Part shown: positions 9,904 to 18,286 of the stretch, piece after piece
Position numbering within the stretch: the stretch's first letter is position 1
Layout: the number at the start of each line of letters is the position of its first letter
Origin: Bradyrhizobium quebecense
GTDB lineage: Bacteria > Pseudomonadota > Alphaproteobacteria > Rhizobiales > Xanthobacteraceae
Direction of reading: 5' to 3'
Assembly (NCBI RefSeq): GCF_013373795.3
Contig: NZ_CP088022.1
Location: forward strand, 1 to 64,000
Length of the DNA stretch: 64,000 nucleotides
Translations under genes and position numbers: made by a program
The notes under the pieces: generated by a model
Database searches by the model: none
Told to the model about the DNA's origin: nothing
The model's input: the letters and a program-made list of their open reading frames with translations, nothing else

Positions 9904-10668
9904 ATGAAGATCTCATTCGAAGGAAAGGTCGCGCTAGTGACGGGCGCGGCGTCCGGTTTGGGCCACGCCACGGCAAAGGCTTTCGCGGAATCGGGAGCCT
10001 CCGTCGCGCTCGCCGACTGGAACGAGAGGGCAACGCACGCTGCGGTCGACGAACTGATCGCGCAGGGCCATAAGGCCATAGGTATTCGGTGCGACGTCTC
10101 GGATGACGCGCAGGTCGAAGCCATGGTCGCGGAGACGGTCGCAGCCTTCGGAAGGCTCGACGCGGCCTATAACAACGCGGGAGTCCAGAACGTTCTGGCC
10201 GAGACGGCCGACACGACCCGCGAGGATTACGACCGCGTCATGGGCATCAATCTTCGTGGCGAATGGAGCTGCATGAAGTTCGAGTTGCGTCGGATGCGCG
10301 AACAGGGAAGCGGGGCCATAGTCAATTGCTCATCGCTTGGTGGACTCATCGGCGGCGCCGAGCGCGGCATCTACCACGCCGCAAAACATGGGGTAGTCGG
10401 ATTCACCAAGAGCGCGGCTCTGGAATATGCGGCTCGGGGCATCCGTATCAACGCCGTTTGCCCCGGACTTATCCGGACGCCGATGTCCGATCAAATGGTT
10501 GCGGCCGGACAAGGCGACGAGCTCAAGGCCATGGAAAAGAGCATTCCGATGGGACGGGTCGGCCGGCCCGAGGAGATTGCAAATGCGGTCCTCTGGCTCT
10601 GCAGCGACGCCGCCAGCTACGTCACCGGCCAGTCGATCTCCGTGGACGGCGGCTTCATAATGCGCTGA
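9904..10668 (+). CDS. SDR-family NAD(P)-dependent oxidoreductase (254 aa)
   Basis: This is a classical short-chain dehydrogenase/reductase. The cofactor motif is TGAASGLG (residues 13-20), the NAG motif is in AYNNAGVQNV, the catalytic Ser is in NCSSLGG and the YxxxK motif is YHAAK. The C-terminus (SVDGGFIMR) is that of FabG-like SDRs. The start at 9904 is preceded by AGGAGAGCTACC. It follows the aldo-keto reductase by 41 bp and ends the operon. It is the intact paralogue of the truncated SDR at 6677-7198, so the two copies bracket the LysR/cupin/AKR group. Confidence 0.93.
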   Translation: MKISFEGKVALVTGAASGLGHATAKAFAESGASVALADWNERATHAAVDELIAQGHKAIGIRCDVSDDAQVEAMVAETVAAFGRLDAAYNNAGVQNVLAETADTTREDYDRVMGINLRGEWSCMKFELRRMREQGSGAIVNCSSLGGLIGGAERGIYHAAKHGVVGFTKSAALEYAARGIRINAVCPGLIRTPMSDQMVAAGQGDELKAMEKSIPMGRVGRPEEIANAVLWLCSDAASYVTGQSISVDGGFIMR

Positions 10669-10820
10669 CAAAGTCGCTGAGAGTCATTTTCGAGGGATTC
10701 AGCAGGCGATCTGCAGGTTGCCATCCGCTTCTGCCCGTAATGCCCGACCGGCGCCGGCCCAGAAGCGTTGCGGACGGCCAGGCCACTGTGATTCAAGTTC
10801 CCAAACTGGGGGCTCGAATC

Positions 10821-11560
10821 ATGCGCTACGAACTCGCCGACTAGGAATGGGCTGCCATCAAGCCGCGTGGCGTTCCTCGGGTAAATGACCGTCGTGTCCT
10901 CAATGGCATCTTCTGGGTCTTGCGATCGGGAGCGCCCTGGCGTGACCTGCCGGAGGCGTTTGGCCCATACACGACTTGCTACAACCGTTTCATCCGCTGG
11001 CGGCGGGCCGGTGTCTGGGGCCGCATCATTGACGCACTTGCCTCTGCCCATGATGCCACTGTCCAGATGATCGACACCTCCATTGTCCGCGTGCATCAGA
11101 TGGAGCCTGCATCACAAAGAACAAGCGCCAATTGACAGGAAGGTCACGCGGCGGCTTGACGAGCAAGATTCATGCGGTGGTCGATAGCAATGGTCTGCCA
11201 GTACGGCTGGCGCTGAGCCCCGGTGAGGCCCACGACGTTAGACTTGCCGGAAGGCTGCTGTCTCGCCTGAAATCCGGGTCGATGCTTGCCGACCGCGGCT
11301 ACGATGCCGACTGGATCAGAGAACTCGCCATGAAGAAAGGCGCATGGGCCAACATCCCGCCGAAAAGTAATCGCAGCGACCCGATCTGCTTCAGCCCCTA
11401 TCTCTACCGCGCTCGCAACCGGGTCGAGCGGTTCTTCAACAGGATCAAACAATGTCGTCGGGTCGCAACGCGCTACGACAGGCTTGCTGCCAACTACCTT
11501 GCCTTCGTTCAACTCGCGTCAATCAGGCTATGGCTGCGCCTTAATGAGTCCGCGTCCTAG
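10821..11560 (+). pseudogene. IS5-family (IS427-like) transposase, inactivated
   Basis: The transposase reads MRYELAD from 10821 and then meets a TAG stop at 10842. After this the same frame continues (EWAAIKPRGVPRVNDRR... GIFWVLRSGAPWRDLP ... YNRFIRWRRAGVWGRI ... QMIDTSIVRVH). At about 11099 one base is missing, and the sequence continues in another frame as GRSRGGLTSKIHAVVDSNGL, LADRGYDADW and RNRVERFFNRIKQCRRVATR. The DDE residues lie in IDTSIVRVH, LADRGYD and RNRVERFF. With a nonsense codon and a frameshift the copy is dead. It ends right at the 3' end of the integrase gene, which reads toward it. Confidence 0.88.
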
Positions 11561-12840
11561 GAGTGGATCCCGACAGCCTCGTGGAGACATCTAAGATCAG
11601 AGAGCGCGGCGCCCGCTATCACATTGTCAACATGTGCCGGCTTTTGGGCCAACAAGGCCGTAACGTGTTCCGCCCAGCGCTGAAGCGCCTTGCGCATTTC
11701 GGTTGCATACCGAGCGCGGTTATATACCCCGGCGACGCCGGCCCTGTGGCCGCTGACATGGTTTAGGATTGCTTCCACGACGTGCGGCAACACGCCAAGC
11801 CGGTCGGCCATCACCGTGGACGCCGATCTCCGGAGATCGTGAACCGTCCAATGGGGCAGGGGTTCGCCTAGGGCCTCGGCGATGCGCTCGTCAAGCGCGG
11901 CCTTCGACTTTGACCAGCCGGAGAACCCACGGTGTGGGTCACCGCTGCGTCGGGGTCCGTCACCGAAGAGGAAGTCTCGGCCGGTTCGGCGGGGCGGGAG
12001 TAGGGCCAAGGCGGCGGGAACCAGCGGGAGGGAGTGCTCGCGATGGTTCTTGGTCCGGGCGCTTGGCAGCGTCCAGATCCCCGAAGAGGTATTAAGTTCG
12101 GCCCATTGCATGCTGCCCACTTCATCGCGGCGTTGGGCTGTGACCAGCAACAAACGCACAATGCGCCCGTAATCGTCATCGCCACAGGCGTGCCAGATGA
12201 CTGATAGCTCCGTCTCCGTGAGGACCCGTTCGCGGCTTCCCGGTTGCGCAGGTCGGTTAGTGCCGAGAACCGGGTTCGCGGCGATATCGAGGCCCTCGCG
12301 TATTGCCCAGTTGAACATTGAGGACAGGGCTGTACGGGCGCGGGCCGCTGAGACCTTTCCATGACGTGATGCGATGTCAGCGATACGAGCCGAGATATGA
12401 CCCCGGGTGATCTGGAAGACCGAGACAGGATGCAAAGGTTTCCAACTGACCAACAGGTACCGTTCTATTCCCGCATAGGTCCCGGGCCTCAACCTTTGTT
12501 TGGCGTTCCGGAGATATTGATTTGCGATCACCCGGAGGGTGTCGGCCGCCTGCATGCGGGCCTTGGCCTTCTCGTCCGCCGGGTCTTTGCCATCGGCAAC
12601 CAGGCCCAAAAGCCGCTTGGCTTCCCTGCGTGCAAGCTCGGGCGTCCAGGGGGCGCCATGAGGACCGATGGTAACAAAGCGCTGCCGGCCGAACATTCGG
12701 TACTTGAGGACGTAGGTCGCCTGGTCACGTTGACGCCGAACGCCAAAACCCCGCACCGCTTGGCGGTGGTCTGCGTCCCAAATAGCTTCGCCTGACTTGA
12801 GCGCTTGTACTGCGCGAATCGTTATACTTGAGACCGCCAT
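11557..12840 (-). CDS. Tyrosine-type site-specific integrase (427 aa)
   Basis: This is a phage/island-type tyrosine recombinase. The N-terminal arm-binding domain (about residues 1-95, VRGFGVRRQRDQATYVLKYR, FVTIGPHG) resembles those of P4-type integrases. A SAM-like core-binding domain and the catalytic domain follow. Catalytic residues visible are Arg in TAQRRDEVGSMQW, HxxR in TVHDLRRSAS, His in ILNHVSG and the Tyr in GVYNRARY. These enzymes usually integrate islands into tRNA 3' ends. Fittingly, a tRNA-3'-end-like sequence lies about 140 bp upstream of the gene, and ordinary chromosomal genes begin just beyond it. Its own 3' end abuts the dead IS5. Confidence 0.93.
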   Translation of the reverse strand: MAVSSITIRAVQALKSGEAIWDADHRQAVRGFGVRRQRDQATYVLKYRMFGRQRFVTIGPHGAPWTPELARREAKRLLGLVADGKDPADEKAKARMQAADTLRVIANQYLRNAKQRLRPGTYAGIERYLLVSWKPLHPVSVFQITRGHISARIADIASRHGKVSAARARTALSSMFNWAIREGLDIAANPVLGTNRPAQPGSRERVLTETELSVIWHACGDDDYGRIVRLLLVTAQRRDEVGSMQWAELNTSSGIWTLPSARTKNHREHSLPLVPAALALLPPRRTGRDFLFGDGPRRSGDPHRGFSGWSKSKAALDERIAEALGEPLPHWTVHDLRRSASTVMADRLGVLPHVVEAILNHVSGHRAGVAGVYNRARYATEMRKALQRWAEHVTALLAQKPAHVDNVIAGAALSDLRCLHEAVGIHS

Positions 12841-12977
12841 CGATCGCCTCTGTAGCTACCATATAGCTACCACCATAACCCCAATTGGAGCGCAGTTAAG
12901 GCGAGGCGCGGCGGGCTTAACTATTGATAATAATGAGATTTTCGCGAAAACGGCGGGAATATCGTAATGCCGGCGGA

Positions 12978-13035
12978 GCTCTTGTTTTGTCTGTGGAACA
13001 GGAGGTCGGTGGTTCGAGCCCACCCAACTGTACCA
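12978..13035 (+). other. tRNA 3'-end-like sequence, likely island attachment site
   Basis: The stretch GGTCGGTGGTTCGAGCCCACC (in parts: GGTGG-TTCGAGC-CCACC) has a perfect 5-bp T stem and 7-nt T loop. It is followed by CAACTGT, then A and CCA, as in a tRNA acceptor 3' strand with encoded CCA. A complete tRNA cannot be folded: the upstream half lacks a matching ACAGTTG acceptor strand, and the would-be anticodon loop is too long. I read it as a tRNA remnant or attachment site (att) next to the integrase. Which tRNA it derives from is unclear. Confidence 0.5.
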
Positions 13036-13211
13036 TCCACACGATCACCCACCGCAACGTCGCAAGGTCAGGACAGCGCAAGATCGCTTTCCGTCTCCTT
13101 GATCGCCGCCAGCGTGTCATCTCGCCCGCTTGCACTTCCTCGTGCCTTCACCCACACTCCCCGAAACGACGCCTTAACGACGCCTTAGTGACGCCTTTTG
13201 GGGGGGGATGC

Positions 13212-13532
13212 ATGGGGACCGCCGGTTCAAGGAGTTTTTCGTTTGCGTTGATATCAGCGCTCACCTTTACCGCGCTGTTGCTCCCGGGCCGGGGTGAGGC
13301 CTACACGCCCGATCAGCAGCAGGCCTGCACGCCGGACGCGTTCCGGCTTTGTGGCCCCGAGATTCCCGATGTCGATCGCATCACGGCCTGCATGATCAGG
13401 AACAGGGCGCAGCTGTCGCCGGCCTGCCGCGTGTTCTTCCGCGCAGATCCCGAGCCGCGCGAGGCGAGCGAGCGGCGGCCTGCGAAGCGAAAGGTCTCCA
13501 AGTCGCACAAGGCGAAGAAGTCTACCCACTGA
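13212..13532 (+). CDS. Small secreted cysteine-rich protein (106 aa)
   Basis: It has an N-terminal signal peptide (residues about 8-30, hydrophobic, ending GRGEAYT). A short domain with the pattern ACTPDAFRLCGPEIPDV ... ITACM ... NRAQLSPACRVFF follows, four cysteines spaced as in the bacterial cysteine-rich repeat family. A Lys/Arg-rich tail closes the protein. Many near-identical small proteins occur in Bradyrhizobium and their role is unknown. The ATG at 13212 fits the signal peptide; the frame is open further upstream across the tRNA-like region without a better start. It is the first chromosomal gene right of the putative island end. Confidence 0.75.
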   Translation: MGTAGSRSFSFALISALTFTALLLPGRGEAYTPDQQQACTPDAFRLCGPEIPDVDRITACMIRNRAQLSPACRVFFRADPEPREASERRPAKRKVSKSHKAKKSTH

Positions 13533-13748
13533 TCTTGTTCCCATCACGCGCATGCGAGAGCCGCGAGCCCCGGCGCGTTGTCTTGACGCAAACCGTTGTG
13601 CATCCGCGCGTGCTGATCGCTTGGCGGCGATTTCAAGACCGTCATGCGCGGCAGACTGACGCCTTGTGACGCTGTCACGCAGCATCATCTCTGAGGCTGG
13701 TGCTGTTTGCAGAATCCGTTTCGCGACGGAACGGATGGAGTGAGGCGC

Positions 13749-14066
13749 GTGAGCGAATACGACAAGCGAGAGATCGATCGGCACTTCGCCTGGTTCGAAG
13801 CCAAGCTTCCGGAAAGGTCGGCGCGCTTCGTCGCGTGGCTGCGCAAGCCGTCGTCGCGCTATGTGCGGATTCCGCTCGCGATCCTCCTGATCATCGGCGG
13901 CATCTTCAGCTTCCTGCCGGTGCTCGGACTCTGGATGCTGCCGCTCGGACTCCTTTTGTTCGCGCAGGATGTGCCGTTCTTGCAGAAACCGACGGCGCAA
14001 TTGCTCGGCTGGATCGAGCGCAAGTGGATCGCGCGCCAGCGCGCCAAGACTGCCGAAAAGCGCTAG
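13749..14066 (+). CDS. Small inner-membrane protein (about 105 aa)
   Basis: A hydrophilic N-terminal third (SEYDKREIDRHFAWFEAKLP) is followed by two adjacent hydrophobic segments (IPLAILLIIGGIFSFLPVLG and LWMLPLGLLLFAQDVPFL) and a basic C-terminus (ERKWIARQRAKTAEKR). This predicts a two-helix inner-membrane protein. I chose the GTG at 13749 because GGAG lies 8 bp upstream; a TTG at 13707 would add 14 residues. Similar small proteins are conserved in Bradyrhizobiaceae; I do not know a function. Confidence 0.72.
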   Translation: MSEYDKREIDRHFAWFEAKLPERSARFVAWLRKPSSRYVRIPLAILLIIGGIFSFLPVLGLWMLPLGLLLFAQDVPFLQKPTAQLLGWIERKWIARQRAKTAEKR

Positions 14067-14247
14067 GCGTGAGTCTTATCAAACGCTTAGCGCTTCCATT
14101 TTCGGTTGTGTCATAAGTTGAGTGTGACTCAAAAAGCAGAATGCACCGGTAATCTTGGCCACTTTGCGGATTGCAAGAAGTTTCTTCTTTCGCGAATCAG
14201 CACGCTGATTCATTTTCGCCTCCTGGGGTCAATCTGGAGGCCAACGT

Positions 14248-14928
14248 ATGAACGTGATTGTTTTCGCTTCGCGTAAGGGGGGCTCGGGGAAAAGTACCCT
14301 GGCTGCTCACCTCGCCGCGCAAGTGCACAAGGCAACGAAGCCCTGTCTGCTGATCGACGCCGATCCGCAGGGCTCGCTGACGCTCTGGCATAAATTGCGC
14401 GGCACCAACGAGCCGGCGATCAAGACGGCGGTGAACTCGGTCAGCGGGATCATTGCTCAAGCCAAGCGCGACGGCATCGAGTGGGTGTTCATCGACACGC
14501 CGCCGAATTTGTCGGCTGTGGTCGACGACTCGATCAAGAACGCCACGATGGTGATCATTCCGGCGCGGCCCGGCGTGTTCGACGTCAACGCGGTGCAGGA
14601 AACGATTCAGACCTGCCGCTCGATGCGCAAGCCCTACGCCGTCGTGATCAACGGCGCGCCTGCGCAGCGTGATGGTGCCGAAAGCCGCATCGTCGCGATC
14701 GCGCGTGAGGCGCTGGCGAAATTCCGCGCACCGGTGTGGAGCGGCCAGATCACCAACCGCGCCGACCTTCTGATGGCGCTCGGCCAGGGTGAAGGCGCGC
14801 GCGAATATTATGCGGAAGGCCGCGCCGCAGCCGAGATCAATCGGCTGTGGGCCGCGATCGAACGCTCGATCAAGGCAATTCGCGGCACGGCGTCGGCGTC
14901 CGGCGCGATGCACAAGCAGGCGGCGTAA
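14248..14928 (+). CDS. ParA-family ATPase, orphan (226 aa)
   Basis: It carries the deviant Walker A motif of ParA/MinD ATPases (ASRKGGSGKSTLAAHLA, residues about 7-23, with the signature KGG Lys), a Walker A' region (LLIDADPQGSLTLW) and Walker B (WVFIDTPPNLS). Such ATPases bind DNA or membrane and position plasmids, chromosomes or protein clusters. No parB or centromere repeats lie next to it, and it ends at a good terminator, so it is a stand-alone orphan rather than part of a partition cassette. The ATG at 14248 follows TGGAGG. Confidence 0.9.
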   Translation: MNVIVFASRKGGSGKSTLAAHLAAQVHKATKPCLLIDADPQGSLTLWHKLRGTNEPAIKTAVNSVSGIIAQAKRDGIEWVFIDTPPNLSAVVDDSIKNATMVIIPARPGVFDVNAVQETIQTCRSMRKPYAVVINGAPAQRDGAESRIVAIAREALAKFRAPVWSGQITNRADLLMALGQGEGAREYYAEGRAAAEINRLWAAIERSIKAIRGTASASGAMHKQAA

Positions 14929-14957
14929 CAACGCCGCTTTGGTTCGAACTGGAAAGA

Positions 14958-14982
14958 AACGCGCGGCAGTCGCGCGTTTTTT
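14958..14982 (+). terminator. Rho-independent terminator after the parA-like gene
   Basis: The hairpin AACGCGCG-GCAGT-CGCGCGTT is followed by TTTTTT, 30 bp after the stop codon of the ParA-family gene. Confidence 0.85.
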
Positions 14983-15049
14983 GCGTGCTGATGCGACGAG
15001 GCAATCGCAGATTGCCTCGCTGACTTTGGCGATCACGCGATGGATGGCG

Positions 15050-15193
15050 TTACGCCACCATCAGCAGATAAAAAACGATCACCGGCGCCAGGGTCAGGAT
15101 CACCGACCAGATGCCGACAGCCCATAGAATATCCTCGGTCGTAAAGCCCGGCTGACCCGGCCTCACGGCAATAAAACCATTCCTCGAATTCAC
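15050..15193 (-). CDS. Very small membrane protein (47 aa)
   Basis: A short frame reads from the GTG at 15193 to the TAA at 15050. It has a polar start (NSRNGFIAVRPGQPGFTTED) and one long hydrophobic helix (ILWAVGIWSVILTLAPVIVF) ending YLLMVA. A G-rich stretch lies before the start. The helix and its clean end at the stop codon suggest a real small membrane protein, but the start codon and ribosome site are weak. Function unknown. Confidence 0.5.
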   Translation of the reverse strand: MNSRNGFIAVRPGQPGFTTEDILWAVGIWSVILTLAPVIVFYLLMVA

Positions 15194-15348
15194 GACGCCC
15201 CCGCGTTAGTCTCAAGCGCAATGCGGAGACTGATACGCGAGCGGTTTTAAGATCCCGCTCGGAATTTCGCGGGCATTTGCGCGCGGGTGCTACTTCGGAT
15301 TAACCACAGCCCGGGCGGCTGGCCGCATCCGGCGGGCGGCCCAAAGCC

Positions 15349-15648
15349 TCAGTGCATGCCTCCATCCCGATCGCGGATCGCGCCGAGATGCTCGTTGATC
15401 CGGAACACGATCAGTATGAACTCGGCGGCGATGCGCGACAACACGATGCCGACGAAGATGCTGGCGATCGACGCGAGCAACTGGATGAAGCCGACGAACG
15501 GGCTGATCGCCATCGCGGTGAGGCTCCACAGGATGCCGGAGATCCCGAACAGCACGATGACCGCGATCACCAGCCAGTAGAACGTCTTGATGATCGTGGG
15601 CGTGATGAAGCGGTCCCACTGAAACAGATCCTGGAAATCGAACATCAT
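15349..15648 (-). CDS. DUF4282-type membrane protein (99 aa)
   Basis: The protein starts MMFDFQDLFQWDRFITPTII and has two hydrophobic helices (TFYWLVIAVIVLFGISGILW and FVGFIQLLASIASIFVGIVL). They are followed by SRIAAEFILIVFRINEHLGA, the layout of DUF4282 proteins. The start at 15648 has GGGAGA 3 bp upstream; translation from the second ATG (15645) would give better spacing. The longer frame to 15690 lacks a ribosome site. Function unknown; family members are small inner-membrane proteins. Confidence 0.82.
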   Translation of the reverse strand: MMFDFQDLFQWDRFITPTIIKTFYWLVIAVIVLFGISGILWSLTAMAISPFVGFIQLLASIASIFVGIVLSRIAAEFILIVFRINEHLGAIRDRDGGMH

Positions 15649-15959
15649 GGTTCTCCCGGCCAGCCGAAATATGATTCGCGTCTCGTTCATCCTACTGCGT
15701 CACCCCCGGCGTGATCACTTCGTCCCGGCAGCCCGCGCAGCAGGCTCCGTCAGGACGAGGCGTCTCGCCGGGCCAATGGTTCGGGGCGGCGCCAAAGCGC
15801 CTCCGCACCCAGAGGGATCGATACCGCAGAAGCCCAATCAGTCTCGCCAAAGCCAGGCCCGGGCGCCGGCAGTCCAGGGGCGAGCTATGCGAGTGGGCTG
15901 GTTGTGATTGCTGCAAATAACGGCCACAATCGGGCTTCCCTCCAGCATATCCTCACCCA
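15649..15959. other. Intergenic region, nothing clear
   Basis: About 310 bp separate the DUF4282 gene from the first MaoC gene. The short open frames here look like shadows. I see no RNA gene, repeat or strong hairpin. The promoter of the MaoC pair probably lies at its right end. Confidence 0.5.
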
Positions 15960-16418
15960 ATGACCACGCTGACCTTCGAAGACTTCAAGCCCGGCCGTTT
16001 CGGCACGTTCGGCCCGCGCCATGTTTCGCGCGAGGAAATCCTGGCCTTTGCCGCCGAATTCGACCCGCAGCCGATGCATCTCGACGAGGAGGCGGCGAAG
16101 AAATCCATGCTCCGCGGCCTGTCGGGCTCGGGCTGGCATCTCGGGTCGCTGATGATGCGGATGCTGTTCGACGGCTTCATCGGCCGCACCGCCTCGCTGG
16201 GCGCGCCCGGGGTCAACGAGATGCGCTGGGTGGCGCCGCTGCGTCCGGGCGACGATTTGACGCTGGATGTCGATGTCATTGAAGCGAGGGTCTCGAAGAG
16301 CAGGCCCGAGACCGGCATCGTCACCTTCAAGAGCACGATCCGCAACGCGCGCGGCGAGATGCTGTGCGAGATGGAGGCGCCGATCATGATCAGCCGCCGT
16401 GACGCTGCGAGCGCATAG
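15960..16418 (+). CDS. MaoC-like hot-dog dehydratase (152 aa)
   Basis: This is a single hot-dog-fold domain of the MaoC / (R)-specific enoyl-CoA hydratase type. The segment EILAFAAEFDPQPMHLDEEA holds the Asp and His of the hydratase motif. Such enzymes hydrate enoyl-CoA thioesters, but the substrate is not predictable here. It ends 8 bp before a second MaoC gene of the same layout, so the two form an operon of tandem paralogues and may pair as a heterodimer. Confidence 0.88.
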   Translation: MTTLTFEDFKPGRFGTFGPRHVSREEILAFAAEFDPQPMHLDEEAAKKSMLRGLSGSGWHLGSLMMRMLFDGFIGRTASLGAPGVNEMRWVAPLRPGDDLTLDVDVIEARVSKSRPETGIVTFKSTIRNARGEMLCEMEAPIMISRRDAASA

Positions 16419-16426
16419 GAGACATC

Positions 16427-16909
16427 ATGCGCTTTTTTGAAGACATCGAGATCGGCGCACGGCGCGAGTTCGGCTCATTCACCTTTACCGCCGAGGACAT
16501 CAAGCGGTTCGCCGCGCAGTTCGATCCGCAGCGCTTCCATCTCGACGAGGAGGCGGGGCGCAAGTCGCTGTTCGGCGGGCTCGCCGCGTCGGGCTGGCAC
16601 GTTGCGAGCGTCTGCATGAAGCTGCTCGTCGCCGACGGCAAGCGGCTCGCCGCGGAAGCCGCCGCCCGCGGCGAGACGGTCGCGGTCTGGGGACCCTCGC
16701 CGGGCTTCCGTGAGCTGCGCTGGATCCGCCCGGTGCTGGCCGGCGACACCATCAGCTTCACCAACCAGATCGAGACCAAGCGCACGTCCGAGAAGCGGCC
16801 GGAATGGGGCATCCTTCAGGCGCGCAACACCGGCGTCAATCAGCGCAATGAGGTGGTGTTCTCGTTCCTCGCGACCGCCTTCGTGCCGCGCCGGAATCCG
16901 GGTTCCTGA
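16427..16909 (+). CDS. MaoC-like hot-dog dehydratase, second copy (160 aa)
   Basis: This is a paralogue of the preceding gene. It shows the same DIKRFAAQFDPQRFHLDEEAG motif with catalytic Asp and His, followed by SLFGGLAASGWHVAS and RELRWIRPVLAGDTI. The ATG at 16427 has TAGGAGACATC just upstream. Together with the first copy it resembles the duplicated hydratase arrangement found in fatty-acid or dicarboxylate side pathways; no other pathway gene is adjacent, so the role is open. Confidence 0.88.
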   Translation: MRFFEDIEIGARREFGSFTFTAEDIKRFAAQFDPQRFHLDEEAGRKSLFGGLAASGWHVASVCMKLLVADGKRLAAEAAARGETVAVWGPSPGFRELRWIRPVLAGDTISFTNQIETKRTSEKRPEWGILQARNTGVNQRNEVVFSFLATAFVPRRNPGS

Positions 16910-17092
16910 TGTTGCCCCAGCGCCTCTGATGTTGCACGGACGCCATGGTCGGCAGCTACTTCTGCTGCCGACGTAGTTGTGCGTTGCGTGGAACTCATTT
17001 TTTGCTAACGCATTTTGAACCTTTGTCCCTGCCTTATGGCCGGGGGTACGAGCACTTGGGCCGAACACCTGGGCCAACACTTGGGGACGACT

Positions 17093-17236
17093 ATGGCAGA
17101 TCGCAGCGCGCTGAAACTCGTCGGCATTATCTTTGCGACGGTGACGGTTGTCGTGATGCTGGCCACGGGAATGGTCGTGAAGGGCTTTGCCGACGGCAAC
17201 TATTCCTTCGAGACCACCGCGAGCATCGATCGCTGA
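17093..17236 (+). CDS. Small single-helix membrane protein (47 aa)
   Basis: The protein MADRSALKL... has one hydrophobic helix (VGIIFATVTVVVMLATGMVV) and a short polar tail (ADGNYSFETTASIDR). The ATG at 17093 is preceded by TTGGGGACGACT, an acceptable ribosome site. The frame is open further upstream, but that part is not protein-like. Function unknown. Confidence 0.65.
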   Translation: MADRSALKLVGIIFATVTVVVMLATGMVVKGFADGNYSFETTASIDR

Positions 17237-17343
17237 TCGACCGTCTGTAACCCTCGGCGCTCGAGCGAGCGCCGTGGCGCGCATTCGCGCTTTTCAATGT
17301 GACCCGTCGGCAGGCTGCGTCACACTTCTCCCGATCCCGATAC

Positions 17344-17484
17344 TTAACGATTCCAGATCAGCACCATCACGACGGTCGCGGCTGCGAGGATGCCGAGGAA
17401 CCGGATCATGATCGTGCCGATGCCTTGCTGCGGCCGGCGCAGCGGAATCGGATCAGCGGCGTTATCCGGCCGGACGCTCTGCAT
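17344..17484 (-). CDS. Small single-helix membrane protein (46 aa)
   Basis: A short frame starts at the ATG at 17484 with TGGAGAGAATTC directly upstream, a good ribosome site. The product begins MQSVRPDNAADPIPLRRPQQ and ends with the hydrophobic helix MIRFLGILAAATVVMVLIW and NR. Its layout (polar Pro-rich N-terminus plus C-terminal anchor) is common for small tail-anchored bacterial proteins. Function unknown. Confidence 0.65.
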   Translation of the reverse strand: MQSVRPDNAADPIPLRRPQQGIGTIMIRFLGILAAATVVMVLIWNR

Positions 17485-17651
17485 GAATTCTCTCCAAATG
17501 GACGTCCCGCAAAGGCGCGGTCCGGACGCGAATTCCGGGTTGGACGCGGGCTCGGCATCTCAAGTTCAAATCGGCTTCTGCAAGAATTGACGCCGCGGAG
17601 TTTACACCGCGCTGAATAACGAATCGTTCTGCGCTGAATCGGCCCACGCAA

Positions 17652-17690
17652 AACGAAGCCGCCGCCCCCTGGTCGGGAGGCGGCGGCCAT
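17652..17690 (-). terminator. Hairpin terminator downstream of the 17713-18132 gene
   Basis: On the minus strand GCCGCCGCCTCCC pairs with GGGGGCGGCGGC around a short loop and is followed by a T-rich stretch (TTCGTTTTG). It lies just beyond the stop codon of the gene at 17713. Confidence 0.6.
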
Positions 17691-17712
17691 CAGTCTGGAA
17701 AACTGATCGGGA

Positions 17713-18132
17713 TCAGCTGTTGCGCAGGCCGTCGGCGGCGCGCTTCCACTGCGAGACGTTGTCGGCGATCATACGCGTCGACTTCATCGCGGCCTGGCTG
17801 AGCTGGGCATAGCCGGAGATCTCGCGCTGGACGCGCTGGCCCTCGGCATGCAGCAGGTCGCGCAGGCTCTCGAGCTCGCCGATCAGCTTCTCGATCTCGG
17901 CGAGCGAGGTGCCGGCGACGCGCTGGATCAGCGAGTTGACGTTGCTGACGGTGGCATCGGTATTGGTGTCGGTCGGCGCAGTCTCCGGGCTCGCCACCGG
18001 CCGGCGCAGATAGGCGATGTCGTTGCGCACGAAGTCGCGGATGCCGGCTTCGACTTCCGAGACCGCAGCAAGGTTGGAATCGACCTCGGAAGTCGTTTCA
18101 GCGGCTTCCTCGGTACGGTTGGTGGCGTTCAT
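17713..18132 (-). CDS. Conserved hypothetical coiled-coil protein (139 aa)
   Basis: This is a hydrophilic protein without signal or membrane helix. Its C-terminal two-thirds (VSNVNSLIQRVAGTSLAEIE to YAQLSQAAMKSTRMIADNVS) is strongly helical with heptad-like spacing, so a coiled coil is likely. The segment GIRDFVRNDIAYLRRP precedes it. The ATG at 18132 has CAGGGGAAAG upstream and is preferred over the longer frame to 18180. I do not recognise a functional family. Confidence 0.75.
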   Translation of the reverse strand: MNATNRTEEAAETTSEVDSNLAAVSEVEAGIRDFVRNDIAYLRRPVASPETAPTDTNTDATVSNVNSLIQRVAGTSLAEIEKLIGELESLRDLLHAEGQRVQREISGYAQLSQAAMKSTRMIADNVSQWKRAADGLRNS

Positions 18133-18286
18133 CGGCTTTCCCCTGGTTCGCAATAGCGAAGCGCGGCTTGTCCCCCGCACGACGAATTGATGAAGTTACG
18201 GACCTATCAGTGCCGCCGAATTTGACCGCATCTGGGCCAAGTTGGGGCAATGCCTGATCATTAGCGCGACAGGGCTAACAGATCGT

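Noticed and set aside
12960..13035. A complete tRNA gene
   Set aside because: Only the T arm and CCA end fold properly. No matching 5' acceptor strand exists and the anticodon loop would be too long.
12917..13135. 72-aa minus-strand frame containing MVQLGGLEPPTS
   Set aside because: This well-known spurious peptide comes from reading the antisense of a tRNA-like 3' end; the DNA signal is the T-arm/CCA sequence.
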